A DNA stretch of 64,000 nt from Kribbella sp. NBC_00382 (GCF_036067295.1 NZ_CP107954.1:8370001-8434000), one strand, 5' to 3'; shown: positions 8,374 through 19,133, counted from the stretch's first letter. Notes: a model not told the origin generated them from the letters alone. Translations and numbers: made by a program.

Positions 8374-9315
8374 GTGCGTAGGACGGCTGTCGTTGTCACG
8401 AGCTTGATGCTGCTGCTGGCGGCGGGCTGCAGCGACGGTAAAGCGGATGCGGGGCCGGGGCCGGTGCTCAAGCCTGTTCCGAAGTCGTCGGCTGCTAGTT
8501 CGATGCCTGGTCCGCCGGCTGATGGGGATCTTCCTCGTGGTGGGCGGCAGCTGTTCCCGAAGTACCAGCTGGTTGGGTACGTCGGGTTGCCGGGCTCACC
8601 TGCACTCGGGCCGCTCGACAAGGATCTGGACGCGAAGGCGGACAAGCTGGAGAAGCTCGCCAAGTCGTACGCCGTCGGGCGTACTCCGCTGCCGGTGCTC
8701 GAGCTCATCGTCGTCGTCGCGAGCGGCGGCCCGGGCAAGGATCGCAAGTACCGCAACCGGCTGGCCGACGAGAAGATCGAGAACTACCTGAAGGTCGCGC
8801 GCGAGCACAAGATGCTGCTGTTGCTCGACATCCAGCCCGGCCGGGCGAAGATCCTCGACGAGGTGAAACGGCAGGAGCGCTGGCTGAAGGAACCCGACGT
8901 CGGCCTCGCCTTCGACCCCGAGTGGGCGGTCGGTCCGGGCCAGGTGCCGGGCCGGGTCTTCGGGCACACCAGCGGTGGCGAGCTGGACAGCATCGCGAAG
9001 TACCTGTCCGGTCTGGTCGAGCAGAACGACCTGCCGGAGAAGGTGTTCGTCTTCCACCAACTGTCGACGCGGATCGTCAGCAATGAGAAGGCCCTGAAGG
9101 AACATCCGGGCGTCGTCACGATCAAGTCGGTCGACGGAATCGGCAACCGGAAGGACAAGGAGTCCACCTGGCGCAAGCTCACTCCGACGATGGCCGCCGG
9201 GGTGCATGCGGGGTTCAAGCTCTTCTACCAGGAGGACACCCGGCACGGCCCGCTGATGACGCCGGCACAGGTGATGGCGCTCAAGCCGCGCCCGGAGTTC
9301 GTCGTCTACGAGTGA
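8374..9315 (+). CDS. Conserved actinobacterial lipoprotein, function unknown
   Basis: From a GTG at 8374 the product starts with a short lipoprotein signal (MRRTAVVVTSLMLLLAAGC) whose lipobox LAAGC puts the lipidated Cys at residue 19, predicting an outer-face anchored protein of 313 residues. A proline/serine-rich linker precedes a globular domain starting LFPKYQLVGYVGLPGSPALG, with LLLLDIQPGRAKI and GLAFDPEWAVG segments suggestive of a TIM-barrel-like fold. I do not recognise a characterised family. The last 10 bases overlap the convergent prmC end. The start is chosen because longer frames give no signal peptide. Confidence 0.8.
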   Translation: MRRTAVVVTSLMLLLAAGCSDGKADAGPGPVLKPVPKSSAASSMPGPPADGDLPRGGRQLFPKYQLVGYVGLPGSPALGPLDKDLDAKADKLEKLAKSYAVGRTPLPVLELIVVVASGGPGKDRKYRNRLADEKIENYLKVAREHKMLLLLDIQPGRAKILDEVKRQERWLKEPDVGLAFDPEWAVGPGQVPGRVFGHTSGGELDSIAKYLSGLVEQNDLPEKVFVFHQLSTRIVSNEKALKEHPGVVTIKSVDGIGNRKDKESTWRKLTPTMAAGVHAGFKLFYQEDTRHGPLMTPAQVMALKPRPEFVVYE

Positions 9316-10145
9316 ACTCTGCGCCCAGTGGCGAAGCGGTGCTTGCCAGTCAGGTCGAGCTGATCGCGTACCTCGGTGAAGAGACCGGTAGCCGCGAAGA
9401 CGGCCGGCGCCGACTCCCCCTGTACGTCCGCATGCTCGCAGCCGAACCAGCCACCGGGCTTCAGCAAACGACCGGCCGTGGCGGCGACGACCTTGATCTC
9501 GTCGAGCCCGTCGTCACCCGACCAGAGCGCCAGCGCCGGGTCATGGTCACGCACCTCGGCGGTGACGGATTCCCAAGCAGTCAAAGGGATGTAGGGCGGA
9601 TTGGAGATCACCGCGTCGACCTGGCCGTCCAGCTCCGGTAGGCAGCCGTCGATGTCGCCCTCGTGCAAGGTGGCCCCGGTCCCGGCCAGATTGCGCCGGG
9701 CCCAGACGCACGCCTCGGGCGACAGCTCGACTGCATGCACCGTGCTGTCGGGTCGCTCGGTAGCGACGGCGCCCGCGATTGCACCTGAGCCGCTGCAGAG
9801 GTCGACCACTAGCGGGTTCTCGACGTCGGCGATGCGGTCGAGGATCCAGCCGACGAGCACCTCGGTCTCAGGCCGCGGTACGAACACCCCTGGCCCTACT
9901 GCGAGGTCGCGGTAGCGGAAGGCCGCAGTACCGGTCAGGTGTTGCAGTGGCTCACGCTGCGCTCTACGGGCGAGCAGGGCGGCGTACTGCGCCTCCTGGT
10001 CGGCGGTGGGCTTCACGAGCCCCAACTGCATCCGCCGTACGCCGGTGACGTGGGCAAGCAGCTCAGCGGCGTCGTAGTCGGGGGACGCGACCCCTGCGTC
10101 GGCCAGCTGGGCAGTGGCCTCCGCTAGCAACGTACGGACGCTCAC
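9306..10145 (-). CDS. prmC: Release factor glutamine N5-methyltransferase
   Basis: SAM-dependent enzyme that methylates the glutamine of the GGQ motif of release factors. It has 279 residues, an N-terminal helical substrate-binding domain and a Rossmann methyltransferase domain with DLCSGSG (115-121) and the catalytic NPPY (182-185). The GTG start overlaps the prfA stop by four bases (GTGA), so enzyme and substrate are translationally coupled. Confidence 0.96.
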   Translation of the reverse strand: MSVRTLLAEATAQLADAGVASPDYDAAELLAHVTGVRRMQLGLVKPTADQEAQYAALLARRAQREPLQHLTGTAAFRYRDLAVGPGVFVPRPETEVLVGWILDRIADVENPLVVDLCSGSGAIAGAVATERPDSTVHAVELSPEACVWARRNLAGTGATLHEGDIDGCLPELDGQVDAVISNPPYIPLTAWESVTAEVRDHDPALALWSGDDGLDEIKVVAATAGRLLKPGGWFGCEHADVQGESAPAVFAATGLFTEVRDQLDLTGKHRFATGRRVHS

Positions 10146-11218
10146 TGGCTTTCGACGGCCTCTAGACGAGCGGTGAGGTCCGCATCGGTCAGTGCCTGGA
10201 TCACCGGGGCAAGCTCGCCGTTGAGCACCTGGTCAAGGTTGTGCGCCTTGTAGCCGACCCGGTGGTCGGAGAAGCGGTTCTCCGGGAAGTTGTAGGTGCG
10301 GACGCGCTCGGAGCGGTCGACCGTACGGATCTGCGACCGGCGGGCGTCGGACGCCTCCTGGTCAGCCGCCTCCTGCGCGGCGGCGAGCAGCCGGGATCGC
10401 AGTACCCGCATGGCCTGCTCGCGGTTCTGCAGCTGGGACTTCTCGTTCTGCATGGAGACGACGATGCCGGTCGGCAGGTGGGTGATCCGGACGGCGGAGT
10501 CGGTCGTGTTGACGCTCTGGCCGCCGGGGCCGGACGACCGGAAGACATCGATCCGCAGATCGTTCTGGTCGATCTCGACGTCCACGTCCTCGGCCTCGGG
10601 CAGCACCAGGACACCGGCCGCGCTGGTGTGGATCCGGCCTTGCGACTCGGTCACCGGCACCCGCTGCACGCGGTGCACGCCACCTTCGAACTTCAGCTTC
10701 GCGTACGGCGCTTCGCCGGGCTCGGGCGTGCCCTTCGCCTTCACCGCGACGGTGATCGACTTGTACCCGCCGAGGTCGGACTCGGCCGAGTCGAGCACCT
10801 CGGTCTTCCAGTTCTGCGACTCGGCGTACTTCAGGTACATCTTGAGCAGGTCGCCGGCGAAAAGGGCCGACTCGTCGCCGCCCTCCCCCGCCTTGATCTC
10901 GAGGATCGCGTCCTTGTCGTCACTCGGGTCACGCGGCACCAGCAGCACCTGCAGCTTCTCGGCCAGCTCATCGCGCCGGCGCTCGAGCTTGGTCGCCTCT
11001 TCCGCGAAGCTCGCGTCCTCGTGGGCAAGCTCCTTGGCGGCCTCGATGTCATCGGCCGTCTGCAACCACTCCGCGTACGTCCGCACCACGGGCGCCAGCG
11101 CGGCGTACCGCTTGCCGACCTGCCGCGCGACCGCCTGGTCGGAGTGCAGCTCAGGATCCGACATCCGCCGTTCCAGCTCGGCGTACTCCGCCTTCAGCGA
11201 CTGCACTGCCTCGAACAT
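10142..11218 (-). CDS. prfA: Peptide chain release factor 1
   Basis: RF1, 358 residues, terminates translation at UAG and UAA. It shows the tripeptide anticodon PVT (188-190) that reads the stop codon and the catalytic GGQ (232-234) in [17 protein letters not shown]. It is full length. It is followed by prmC in a GTGA overlap and preceded by rpmE with a strong hairpin between. Confidence 0.98.
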   Translation of the reverse strand: MFEAVQSLKAEYAELERRMSDPELHSDQAVARQVGKRYAALAPVVRTYAEWLQTADDIEAAKELAHEDASFAEEATKLERRRDELAEKLQVLLVPRDPSDDKDAILEIKAGEGGDESALFAGDLLKMYLKYAESQNWKTEVLDSAESDLGGYKSITVAVKAKGTPEPGEAPYAKLKFEGGVHRVQRVPVTESQGRIHTSAAGVLVLPEAEDVDVEIDQNDLRIDVFRSSGPGGQSVNTTDSAVRITHLPTGIVVSMQNEKSQLQNREQAMRVLRSRLLAAAQEAADQEASDARRSQIRTVDRSERVRTYNFPENRFSDHRVGYKAHNLDQVLNGELAPVIQALTDADLTARLEAVESQ

Positions 11219-11259
11219 GCCTGCACTCCTTCCTTCGGTTCCACTGTGGACAACGCAAC

Positions 11260-11302
11260 GGCGCCGGTCCCGAATCCCCTGGGGGACTCGTGGACCGGCG
11301 CC
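11260..11302 (-). terminator. Hairpin after rpmE
   Basis: Perfect 11-bp stem GGCGCCGGTCC (11260-11270) with GGACCGGCGCC (11292-11302), with an additional CCCC/GGGG inner pairing. It starts 10 bp after the rpmE stop and ends before the prfA start. No uridine run follows, as is common for actinobacterial terminators, so it may only attenuate transcription into prfA. Confidence 0.7.
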
Positions 11303-11311
11303 GGAAAGTCG

Positions 11312-11518
11312 CTACTTCTTCGCGTACCGCTTCTCGAAGCGGGCGACGCGGCCACCGGTGTCGAGAATCTTCTGCTTGCCGGTGTAGAAGGGGTGGCACT
11401 GCGAGCAGACCTCGGAGCGGATGGTGCCGCTCTCGGCCGTCGAGTGGGTCTCGAACGACGCGCCACAGGTGCACGTCACCTTGGTCAGCACGTAGTTCGG
11501 GTGGATGTCGCTCTTCAT
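11312..11518 (-). CDS. rpmE: 50S ribosomal protein L31
   Basis: Ribosomal protein L31 of 68 residues, starting [20 protein letters not shown]. It is the zinc-binding (C+) form: cysteines 16, 18, 38 and 41 are all present. A terminator-like hairpin flanks it on each side (11612-11650 and 11260-11302), so it is probably transcribed as a short unit in part. Confidence 0.98.
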   Translation of the reverse strand: MKSDIHPNYVLTKVTCTCGASFETHSTAESGTIRSEVCSQCHPFYTGKQKILDTGGRVARFEKRYAKK

Positions 11519-11611
11519 GGATCTCCTCGAGTCAAAGGCGGGCCCGGGTCGTCCGCTTGGTACGAACGTGAACCGGAACCAACAGACAAGTTTGCCATCT
11601 CAGGCCCCAAC

Positions 11612-11650
11612 CTGACGAATCGCCCCGGTATTCCGGGGCGATTCGGTCAG
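11612..11650 (-). terminator. Hairpin after rho
   Basis: A 17-bp stem with one bulged base: 11612-11628 (core AATCGCCCCGG) pairs with 11633-11650 around a TATT loop. It lies 14 bp beyond the rho stop codon and before rpmE, the expected place for a terminator of rho. No uridine tract follows. Confidence 0.75.
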
Positions 11651-11663
11651 CTTGTGGTTACTT

Positions 11664-13880
11664 CTAGTTACCGTTGTCCGTCGTGTGACCGTTGCCGGCC
11701 GACGGAGTCGTCTTGTTCACCTGGAGCAGGAACTCGATGTTCGACTTGCTCTCCTTGAGCTTGCCGATCAGCAGTTCCAGCGCGGCCTGACCGTCCAGCG
11801 CGCTCAGCACCCGGCGGAGCTTCCAGACCACCGCGGTCTCGTCCTTCGACATCAGCAGTTCCTCGCGGCGGGTGCCGGAGGCGACCACGTCGATGGCGGG
11901 GAAGATGCGGCGGTCGGCGAACTCGCGGCGGAGCCGGAGCTCCATGTTGCCGGTGCCCTTGAACTCCTCGAAGATGACCTCGTCCATCTTGGAGCCGGTC
12001 TCGATCAGCGCCGTCGCCAGGATGGTCAGCGAGCCGCCGTCCTCGATGTTGCGGGCCGCGCCGAAGAACCGCTTCGGCGGGTAGAGCGCCGACGAGTCGA
12101 CACCACCGGACAGGATCCGGCCGCTGGCCGGGGCCGCGATGTTGTACGCCCGGCCCAGGCGGGTGATCGAGTCGAGCAGGACGACCACGTCGTGGCCGAG
12201 CTCGACCAGGCGCTTGGCCCGCTCGATCGCCAGCTCCGCGACCGTGGTGTGGTCGTCGGCCGGCCGGTCGAAGGTCGAGGCGATGACCTCACCCTTGACC
12301 GTGCGCTGCATGTCGGTGACCTCTTCGGGCCGCTCGTCCACCAGCACGACCATCAGGTGTACTTCGGGGTTGTTCGTGGTGATCGCGTTGGCGAGCGCCT
12401 GCAGCACCATCGTCTTACCGGCCTTCGGCGGCGAGACGATCAGGCCGCGCTGGCCCTTGCCGATCGGGCTGACGATGTCGACGATCCGGGTGGTCAGGAT
12501 GTTCGGCTCGGTCTCGAGCCGGAGCCGCTCGGTCGCGTACAGCGGGGTCAGCTTGTTGAAGTCCTGACGCTGCTTGGCGACCTCGGGGTCCGACCCGTTG
12601 ACGGTGTCGATCCGGACCAGCGGGTTGAACTTCTCCTTGCGCTCGCCGTCCGACGGCTGCTTCACCGCGCCGGTGATCGCGTCACCCTTGCGCAGGCCGT
12701 AGCGCTTAACCATCGACAGCGCGACGTACACGTCGTTCGGGCCGGGCAGGTAGCCACTGGTCCGGACGAAGGCGTAGTTGTCGAGCACGTCGAGGATGCC
12801 GGCCGCGGGAACGAGGACGTCGTCCTCGTTGATCGTCGGCTCCGGCTCGAAGCGGTCGTTGCGGCCACGGTTGCGCTGGTTGTCCCGGCCGCCGCGATCG
12901 TTGCGGTCGTTGCGGTCGGTGGTGGGACGGTCGGTGGTGGTGCGGTCCCGATCGCGGCCCCGGCGGCGACGGCGACGGCCCTCACCCTCCTCGCCCCGGT
13001 CGTTCTGGTTCTGCCGGTCGCGGTTGTTGTCGCGGCCACCATCGCGGTTGGCATCGCGATCGGTGCGCTGACCGTCGCGGTTGCCGTCCCGCTGGCTCTC
13101 GCCGCGGCTCTGCTGAGAGTCGCGAGCCTGGCCATCACGCGCCTGGCCATCGCGGGCCTGGCTGTCACGGCTGTCCCGGGTCTGGCCTTCACGGCTGTCG
13201 CGGGTCTGGCCGTCGCGGCTGTCCCGGGCCTGGCTGTCGCGCTGGGTGTCCCGCGCGTTGTCGCGGCCACGGTTGCGGTCGCGGTTGCCTTCGGTACGGT
13301 CGCCGCGGCTCTCGCCACGGTCGGTGCTCTGCTCGATCGACGGGCTGTCGGCCGGCTCACGAGTCTTCTCCGGCGCCTGCACGACCTCAGTCGTGGCTGC
13401 GCCGTTCCGCGCCGCGACCGGGGCCGACTCGGCCGACCGGTCGGTGACGCTGGTGGTGGCGCCGTTCTGCTCGGCCGTCTCCGTGCCACTCTGGGTGGCG
13501 GCGGCGCGCGTCCGGCGACTGCCGGCCCGCTGCGGTGCGTCCTGAGCGGGAGCCTCGGCCTTGACCTCAGCGGTCTTGGCCCTGGCCTTGGTGGCCACCG
13601 GCTCCGCGGCCTCGTCCAGGGTCGGCTGACTCGACCGCGAGCGAGAGCCCGCGGCGCCGATACTCGCCTGGTTGGCCTTGATCGCCTCGATCAGCTGGCC
13701 CTTGCGCAGCGCGCCGGTGCCCTTGATGCCGAGCGTCCCGGCGAGCTGCTTGAGCTCGGGGAGCAGCATGCCTTCGAGGCCGCCTCCGGTCTTGCGGCGC
13801 CGCGTTCCGGCGGTAGCCGTCGCGTCAGTGCCCGGGGCCGAGGTACCGGCTCCGCTGGAGGCTTCAACAGTTTCTGTCAC
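11664..13880 (-). CDS. rho: Transcription termination factor Rho
   Basis: Hexameric RNA helicase, 738 residues. The GTG at 13880 is chosen because GGAAGGA lies six bases upstream; an in-frame start at 13925 lacks this. Domains in order: Rho_N helical domain (about 33-73), a long disordered insertion (about 85-350) rich in Arg, Asp, Gln, Asn and Gly with repeated ARD(S/G)xxGQ units, the RNA-binding cold-shock domain (from about 357), and the RecA-like ATPase with SPPKAGKT at 483-490. Such insertions are typical of high-GC Gram-positives and extend RNA binding, but this one is long and regularly repetitive. Confidence 0.97.
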   Translation of the reverse strand: MTETVEASSGAGTSAPGTDATATAGTRRRKTGGGLEGMLLPELKQLAGTLGIKGTGALRKGQLIEAIKANQASIGAAGSRSRSSQPTLDEAAEPVATKARAKTAEVKAEAPAQDAPQRAGSRRTRAAATQSGTETAEQNGATTSVTDRSAESAPVAARNGAATTEVVQAPEKTREPADSPSIEQSTDRGESRGDRTEGNRDRNRGRDNARDTQRDSQARDSRDGQTRDSREGQTRDSRDSQARDGQARDGQARDSQQSRGESQRDGNRDGQRTDRDANRDGGRDNNRDRQNQNDRGEEGEGRRRRRRGRDRDRTTTDRPTTDRNDRNDRGGRDNQRNRGRNDRFEPEPTINEDDVLVPAAGILDVLDNYAFVRTSGYLPGPNDVYVALSMVKRYGLRKGDAITGAVKQPSDGERKEKFNPLVRIDTVNGSDPEVAKQRQDFNKLTPLYATERLRLETEPNILTTRIVDIVSPIGKGQRGLIVSPPKAGKTMVLQALANAITTNNPEVHLMVVLVDERPEEVTDMQRTVKGEVIASTFDRPADDHTTVAELAIERAKRLVELGHDVVVLLDSITRLGRAYNIAAPASGRILSGGVDSSALYPPKRFFGAARNIEDGGSLTILATALIETGSKMDEVIFEEFKGTGNMELRLRREFADRRIFPAIDVVASGTRREELLMSKDETAVVWKLRRVLSALDGQAALELLIGKLKESKSNIEFLLQVNKTTPSAGNGHTTDNGN

Positions 13881-14151
13881 GTGAGGTCCTTCCCACACGG
13901 ATGGACGATGTCCTGAGAGGCTCATCGCCCGGAATCATCTCCCGCGACCGACGAAACGGCGACGCGGGGTAACAAAGAGGCGGCTCTCGCTGAATCTGGG
14001 TCCCCCGGAAATCTCCGGCGCAGGCGGCGCAAGTTCTTCACTGGGAGATCGCCACGTACACCTGGGGTGCCGGGAACAAAGCCCGATGCGGCGAGAGTTC
14101 GCCGATCACCTGGAAGGCGATCGGGTGAGTCGAGACTAGCACCCATCAGGG

Positions 14152-15339
14152 TCAGTCTGCTGCCTCGGGATGTTCAACGCGTGTCCGGGATCGTTCATTC
14201 CCGCCCTCGGCGAGCAGAAGTTCTGCATCCGCGGGCCAGACCTGTACACCGAGTGGATCGATGCCGAGCTCGTACCGCCGCCAGCCGTCCGGTGCTTCGT
14301 CGGCACGTTCGGGCTCCTCGCCGATCACCAGCACCGTCGGGCCGGCGCCACTGACGACCGCGGCCAGACCGCTTCCCCGGAGCTTGTGCACAAGGGCAAG
14401 GCTCTCGGGCATCGCGGGTTGCCGGTACTCCTGGTGCAGCCAGTCCTCGGTCGCTGTCATCAGCAAGGATGGCCGCGAGGTCAACGCAGCAACGAGCAAT
14501 GCGGCCCGTCCTGCATTTGCAGCTGCATCTGCATGCGGTACTGCGGATGGCAGCAACCCGCGAGCCTCTTTGGTCAGCACTCGCGTCGACGGCACGTACG
14601 CAACTACCGACAACTCGGCCAACGGCTCCAACCGAACTGTCCGGCCGGTGTCCCCATCGGTCCACGCGATCGTGAACCCACCCAACGCACAAGCAGCCAC
14701 GTTGTCCGGATGCCCTTCGATCTCGTGAGCGAGCTCCACCACCCGCTCCCGATCCAACGGCTCCCCCGCCAACCCGTACGCCGCCGCGATCCCCCCAACG
14801 ATCGCAGCCGACGACGACCCCAACCCCCGCCCATGCGGAATCCGGTTCTCACACCGCAACGTAAATCCCGGCACCGACGCCCCAAGTGCATCCAACCCAG
14901 CCCGAATAGCCCGCACCACCAGGTGCGACTCATCCAGCGCGACCTCACCCTCACCGGGCCCAGTCACCTCAACACTCACCCCGGTACCACCAGGAACCAC
15001 CGTCAACTCGTCATACCGGGTCAACGCCAACCCAAACGCATCAAACCCCGGCCCAAGATTCGCACTGGTAGCCGGCACCCGAACCCGAACCGCCCCGGCT
15101 GCGCCTAGCCCGGACCCGCCGTCGGCCGCGTCGCTGCCCGGAGTGCCGCCGGCCACTTCGCCGTCATCCAACTCGCCGCTGCCCGATCCGACGTGCCCGC
15201 TTACACCGTCGGCCGTCTCGCGGCCGGCCGAGTTGCCGAACGGATCGCCGCTGGCCGTTTCGCCGTCGTCCAGCTCGCCACCACGCCTTCCAGCGTCGGC
15301 GAACTCTCGCCCGGCTGACTGGTCGCTGGTCGAGGCCAA
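14152..15339 (-). CDS. thrB: Homoserine kinase with unusual N-terminal extension
   Basis: GHMP kinase that phosphorylates homoserine for threonine synthesis. The kinase domain begins at VRVRVPATSANLGPGFDAFG and contains the ATP loop IPHGRGLGSSSAAIVGG. Ahead of it lies a Gly/Asp/Glu-rich segment with a duplicated GELDDGE motif. The true start is uncertain. A TTG at 15339, directly after the thrC stop, is used here; a GTG at 15156 would give a protein of normal length, and an ATG at 15414 would overlap thrC by 74 bp. It is the last gene of hom-thrC-thrB. Confidence 0.85.
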   Translation of the reverse strand: MASTSDQSAGREFADAGRRGGELDDGETASGDPFGNSAGRETADGVSGHVGSGSGELDDGEVAGGTPGSDAADGGSGLGAAGAVRVRVPATSANLGPGFDAFGLALTRYDELTVVPGGTGVSVEVTGPGEGEVALDESHLVVRAIRAGLDALGASVPGFTLRCENRIPHGRGLGSSSAAIVGGIAAAYGLAGEPLDRERVVELAHEIEGHPDNVAACALGGFTIAWTDGDTGRTVRLEPLAELSVVAYVPSTRVLTKEARGLLPSAVPHADAAANAGRAALLVAALTSRPSLLMTATEDWLHQEYRQPAMPESLALVHKLRGSGLAAVVSGAGPTVLVIGEEPERADEAPDGWRRYELGIDPLGVQVWPADAELLLAEGGNERSRTRVEHPEAAD

Positions 15340-15340
15340 C

Positions 15341-16429
15341 TCAAACCAGCCCAGCCACGCGGGCGACCGCGTCGGTGTCGGCCGGCGTGACCGGGGACTC
15401 GGCGACCGTTGCATAAGACAGTGCAGTGTCGATGTCCTTCAAGCCGTGGCCGGTGACTGTGATGACGATGGTGGAGCCGCCGTCGAGGCGACCTGCCGCC
15501 TTCGTTGCCAGTAGGCCGGCGACGCCAGCGGCTGAGGCGGGTTCTACGAAGACGCCTTCTCGGGCGGCCAACTCACGTTGGGCGGAGAGGATCTGGTCGT
15601 CGGTGACTGCCTCGATGCGGCCGCCTGACTCGTCCCGGGCGGCTTCGGCGAGGGTCCAGGATGCCGGGTTGCCGACCCGGATCGCGGTCGCCTGGGTGTC
15701 CGGCTTCTCGACGATCCGGCCGGTCACGATCGGCGCCGCGCCCTCGGCCTGGAAACCCCACATCTGCGGGACCTTCGAGGAGATCTTGTCCTTCCGGTAC
15801 TCCTGGTAGCCCTTCCAGTACGCCGCGATGTTGCCCGCGTTCCCAACCGGCAGCAGGTGCAAGTCAGGAGCATCACCAAGCGCGTCACACACCTCGAACG
15901 CCGCGGTCTTCTGGCCTTCCAGCCGGACCGGGTTGACCGAGTTCACCAGCGCGACCGGGTAGTGCTTGCCCAGCTCACGCACGATCCGCAGGCAGTCGTC
16001 GAAGCCACCGTCGATCGACACCAGCTTCGCGCCGTGCACGATCGCCTGCGCCAGCTTGCCCTTCGCGATCCGCCCGGCCGGGATCAGCACCAGCGGCAGC
16101 ATCCCCGCCCGCACCGCGTACGCCGCGGCCGACGCCGACGTGTTCCCCGTCGAGGCGCAGACAACAGCCTTGTCACCGGCCTGTGCGGCGAGCGAGATCG
16201 CCACCGTCATGCCACGGTCCTTGAACGAGCCGGTCGGGTTGTTGCCCTCGACCTTCAGCCAGACCTCGCAATTGGTCTGCTCGCTCAGCCACTGCGCGGC
16301 CACCAGCGGCGTACCGCCTTCGCCCAGCGTGACCACCGGAGTGTCCGCCGAGACCGGCAACCGGTCGCGGTATTCCTCGATCACGCCTCGCCATTGATGA
16401 GGTCGCTGCTGTGGCCTCTGCTGACTCAT
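15341..16429 (-). CDS. thrC: Threonine synthase
   Basis: PLP enzyme converting O-phosphohomoserine to threonine, 362 residues from the ATG at 16429 ([20 protein letters not shown]). The PLP lysine is K70 in [12 protein letters not shown] glycine-rich phosphate loop and the segment [17 protein letters not shown] are typical of the short actinobacterial type. A TTG three codons upstream overlaps the hom stop and is less likely. The gene begins 6 bases after hom. Confidence 0.95.
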   Translation of the reverse strand: MSQQRPQQRPHQWRGVIEEYRDRLPVSADTPVVTLGEGGTPLVAAQWLSEQTNCEVWLKVEGNNPTGSFKDRGMTVAISLAAQAGDKAVVCASTGNTSASAAAYAVRAGMLPLVLIPAGRIAKGKLAQAIVHGAKLVSIDGGFDDCLRIVRELGKHYPVALVNSVNPVRLEGQKTAAFEVCDALGDAPDLHLLPVGNAGNIAAYWKGYQEYRKDKISSKVPQMWGFQAEGAAPIVTGRIVEKPDTQATAIRVGNPASWTLAEAARDESGGRIEAVTDDQILSAQRELAAREGVFVEPASAAGVAGLLATKAAGRLDGGSTIVITVTGHGLKDIDTALSYATVAESPVTPADTDAVARVAGLV

Positions 16430-16434
16430 TGTCT

Positions 16435-17733
16435 TCAATCCCCTTCGACCCGCATCACACTGCTGACCTCACGGACGATGTCCATGTCGCGCAGGGCTTC
16501 CACGGTCGCGGAGAGTGCGGCGTCGGTGGCGGTGTGGGTGACGACGACGAGCTGCGCCTCACCACCCCGGCCCTCCTGGCGGACGGTCTGGATCGACACG
16601 CCGTGCTCGGAGAACGCGAGGGCCACCGCCGCCAGCACGCCGGCCTTGTCGGCCACGTCCAGCGACACGTGATAGCGAGTCCGGGTGGCACCCATCGGAC
16701 GGGCGGCCCGCTGGGTGTACGACGACTCGCCGACCCCCGGCACGCCCTTGAGCCGGTTGCGCGCGGCGGAGACCAGATCCCCGAGGACAGCGCTGGCCGT
16801 CGGGGCGCCGCCGGCCCCACGACCATAGAACATCAGCTGGCCGGCCGCTTTGGATTCCACGAAAACGGCGTTGTACGCGTCCCGGACCGACGCCAGCGGA
16901 TGGCTCAGCGGGATCATCGCCGGGTAGACCCGCGCGCCGACCGAGTCGTTCTCCTCGTCCAGCTCGCAGATCGCCAGGAACTTCACCACGCAGCCCATCT
17001 CGCGGGCCGAGGCGATGTCCGTCGCGGACACCTCGGTGATGCCCTCGCGGTGCACGTCAGCGATGGAAACCCTGGTATGGAAGGCCAAACTGGCCAGCAG
17101 AGCAGCCTTGGCGGCGGCATCGAAACCCTCGATGTCGGCGGTCGGGTCGGCCTCGGCGTACCCGAGGGCCTGGGCCTCCTCGAGCGCCTCGTCGAAACCG
17201 GCGCCGGTGGAGTCCATCTTGTCGAGGATGTAGTTCGTGGTGCCGTTGACGATGCCCATCACCCGGGTCACGTCATCACCGGCCAGCGACTCACGCAACG
17301 GGCGCAGGATCGGGATCGCGCCGGCGACGGCGGCTTCGAAGTACAGATCTCGCTCGTACTTCTCCGCGGCGGCGAACAGGGTCGGGCCGTCCTCCGCGAG
17401 CAGCGCCTTGTTGGCCGTGACGACGGAAGCGCCATGCTCGAGAGCGGTGAGGATCAGGCTGCGGGCCGGTTCGATCCCGCCGATCACCTCGATCACCAGG
17501 TCGAGGTCACCGCGCGAGACGAGCGCTTGGGCGTCGGTGGTGATGAGGGCCGGGTCGACCGCGATGTCGCGCGCCCGGCCTGCTCGGCGTACGGCGATGC
17601 CGGCGATCTCCAGCGGAGCGCCGACCCGGGCGGCGAGGTCGTCGGCCCGCTCGGTGAGGATCCGGACCACCTCGGTCCCGACGACGCCGCAACCCAGCAG
17701 CGCCACCTTCAAGGGTTTGCCTGACGGTTTCAC
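16435..17733 (-). CDS. hom: Homoserine dehydrogenase
   Basis: NAD(P)-dependent reduction of aspartate semialdehyde to homoserine; 432 residues. The dinucleotide loop GCGVVG is at 14-19. The catalytic domain has [13 protein letters not shown] and [22 protein letters not shown]-terminal ACT domain (about 355-432, [19 protein letters not shown]) should give threonine feedback control. The GTG start overlaps the lysA stop in GTGA. The open frame continues upstream through lysA, but that part is a shadow. Confidence 0.96.
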   Translation of the reverse strand: MKPSGKPLKVALLGCGVVGTEVVRILTERADDLAARVGAPLEIAGIAVRRAGRARDIAVDPALITTDAQALVSRGDLDLVIEVIGGIEPARSLILTALEHGASVVTANKALLAEDGPTLFAAAEKYERDLYFEAAVAGAIPILRPLRESLAGDDVTRVMGIVNGTTNYILDKMDSTGAGFDEALEEAQALGYAEADPTADIEGFDAAAKAALLASLAFHTRVSIADVHREGITEVSATDIASAREMGCVVKFLAICELDEENDSVGARVYPAMIPLSHPLASVRDAYNAVFVESKAAGQLMFYGRGAGGAPTASAVLGDLVSAARNRLKGVPGVGESSYTQRAARPMGATRTRYHVSLDVADKAGVLAAVALAFSEHGVSIQTVRQEGRGGEAQLVVVTHTATDAALSATVEALRDMDIVREVSSVMRVEGD

Positions 17734-19133
17734 TCGGCCCCCATGTCCAGTGCAAGCATGTCGTCCTCGGTCTCGCGACGGATGACGACGCGCGTCTGCC
17801 CGTCCTTGACCGCGATCACCGGTGGCCGCGGTACGTGGTTGTAGTTGCTCGCCATCGACCGGCAGTACGCGCCGGTGCCCGGTACGGCGACCAGGTCGCC
17901 CGGCGTGACGTCGGCCGGCAGGAACTCGTCCTTCACCACGATGTCGCCCGACTCGCAGTGCTTGCCGACCACCCGGGCGAGCGTCGGCCCGGCCTCGGAG
18001 TAGCGATTGGCCAGCGTGCAGGAGTAGTCGGCGTCGTACAGCGCGGTGCGGATGTTGTCGCTCATCCCGCCGTCGACCGAGACGTAGGTGCGGTAGGCGT
18101 CGCCATCGAGTGCGACCTCCTTGACCGTGCCGACCGCGTAGACCGTGCACATCGCCGGGCCGACGATCGCGCGGCCGGGCTCGATCGAGACCCGCGGCAC
18201 GTCGATACCGTGCCCGCGGCACTCGTGCTCGACGATCTTGCCCATCTCGGTGGCCAGCTGCGCGGGGTCGGACGGGTCGTCCTGGGTGGTGTACGCGATG
18301 CCGAAACCGCCACCGAGGTCGAGCTCGGGCATGTCCACGCCGAGCTCGTCGGAAACCCTTGCGTGCAAGGCGATCACGCGCTTCGCGGCGACCTCGAACC
18401 CGGACGAGTCGAAGATCTGCGAGCCGATGTGCGAGTGCAGGCCGAGCAGCTCCAGCTCGGGCGCTTCGTTGATCCGGGCAACGGCTTCGTAGGCCGCGCC
18501 CGAGGTGATCGAGAAGCCGAACTTCTGGTCCTCGTGCGCGGTCGCGATGTACGCGTGGGTGTGCGCCTCGACGCCCGCGGTGACCCGGACCATCAGCGGC
18601 GCGACGACGCCGCGCTCCTTGGCCAGCTCGATCAGCCGGGTGATCTCGTACTCGGAGTCGACGATGATCCGGCCGACGCCGGCGTCGAGCGCCCGGGCCA
18701 GCTCCTGCTCGGACTTGTTGTTGCCGTGGAACCCGAGCCGCTTCGGGTCGGCGCCCGCTCGCAGAGCGACGGCGAGCTCGCCGCCCGAGCAGATGTCGAG
18801 GTTGAGCCCCTCCTCCATCACCCAGCGCACGACGGTCGTACTGAGGAAGGCCTTGCCCGCGTAGTAGACGTCGAAGTCCTTGAAGCCGAGCTTGAACGCG
18901 CGCGCCCGGGCCCGGAAGTCGTCCTCGTCCAGCACGTACGCCGGGCTGCCGTGCTCCGCGACGAGCTCGCGCAGGTCGACGCCGCCGACCTCGAGGGCGC
19001 CGTCGCCGTTCTTCTTGGCGGTCGTCGACCACAGCGAAGTGACCAAGTCGTTGGGGTCACGGGGCGCGCGCAGCCAGGGCGGTGAGTTGTGCCCGAGGTC
19101 GGCGTGCAGCGTGCCCGCCTCGTGCGCCCTCAC
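17730..19133 (-). CDS. lysA: Diaminopimelate decarboxylase
   Basis: PLP enzyme that makes lysine from meso-diaminopimelate; 467 residues. The PLP lysine is K94 in VYYAGKAFL. HSHIGSQ, the glycine-rich LDLGGGFGIAY and EPGRAIVGPA complete the alanine-racemase-like barrel. The GTG at 19133 overlaps the argS stop (GTGA) and gives MRAHEAGTLHADLG, like the actinobacterial family. The open frame extends further upstream antisense-like through argS and is not coding there. Confidence 0.96.
   Translation of the reverse strand: MRAHEAGTLHADLGHNSPPWLRAPRDPNDLVTSLWSTTAKKNGDGALEVGGVDLRELVAEHGSPAYVLDEDDFRARARAFKLGFKDFDVYYAGKAFLSTTVVRWVMEEGLNLDICSGGELAVALRAGADPKRLGFHGNNKSEQELARALDAGVGRIIVDSEYEITRLIELAKERGVVAPLMVRVTAGVEAHTHAYIATAHEDQKFGFSITSGAAYEAVARINEAPELELLGLHSHIGSQIFDSSGFEVAAKRVIALHARVSDELGVDMPELDLGGGFGIAYTTQDDPSDPAQLATEMGKIVEHECRGHGIDVPRVSIEPGRAIVGPAMCTVYAVGTVKEVALDGDAYRTYVSVDGGMSDNIRTALYDADYSCTLANRYSEAGPTLARVVGKHCESGDIVVKDEFLPADVTPGDLVAVPGTGAYCRSMASNYNHVPRPPVIAVKDGQTRVVIRRETEDDMLALDMGAE

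Noticed and set aside
11652-13916. A 754-codon plus-strand open frame opposite rho.
   Set aside because: It mirrors the rho frame; the Ala/Val-rich repeats are the complement of the Rho insertion. No domain or start signal.
17734-19032. A much longer Hom protein reading through lysA.
   Set aside because: The upstream part is Arg/Gly/Ala shadow sequence; the GTG at 17733 gives a normal homoserine dehydrogenase.
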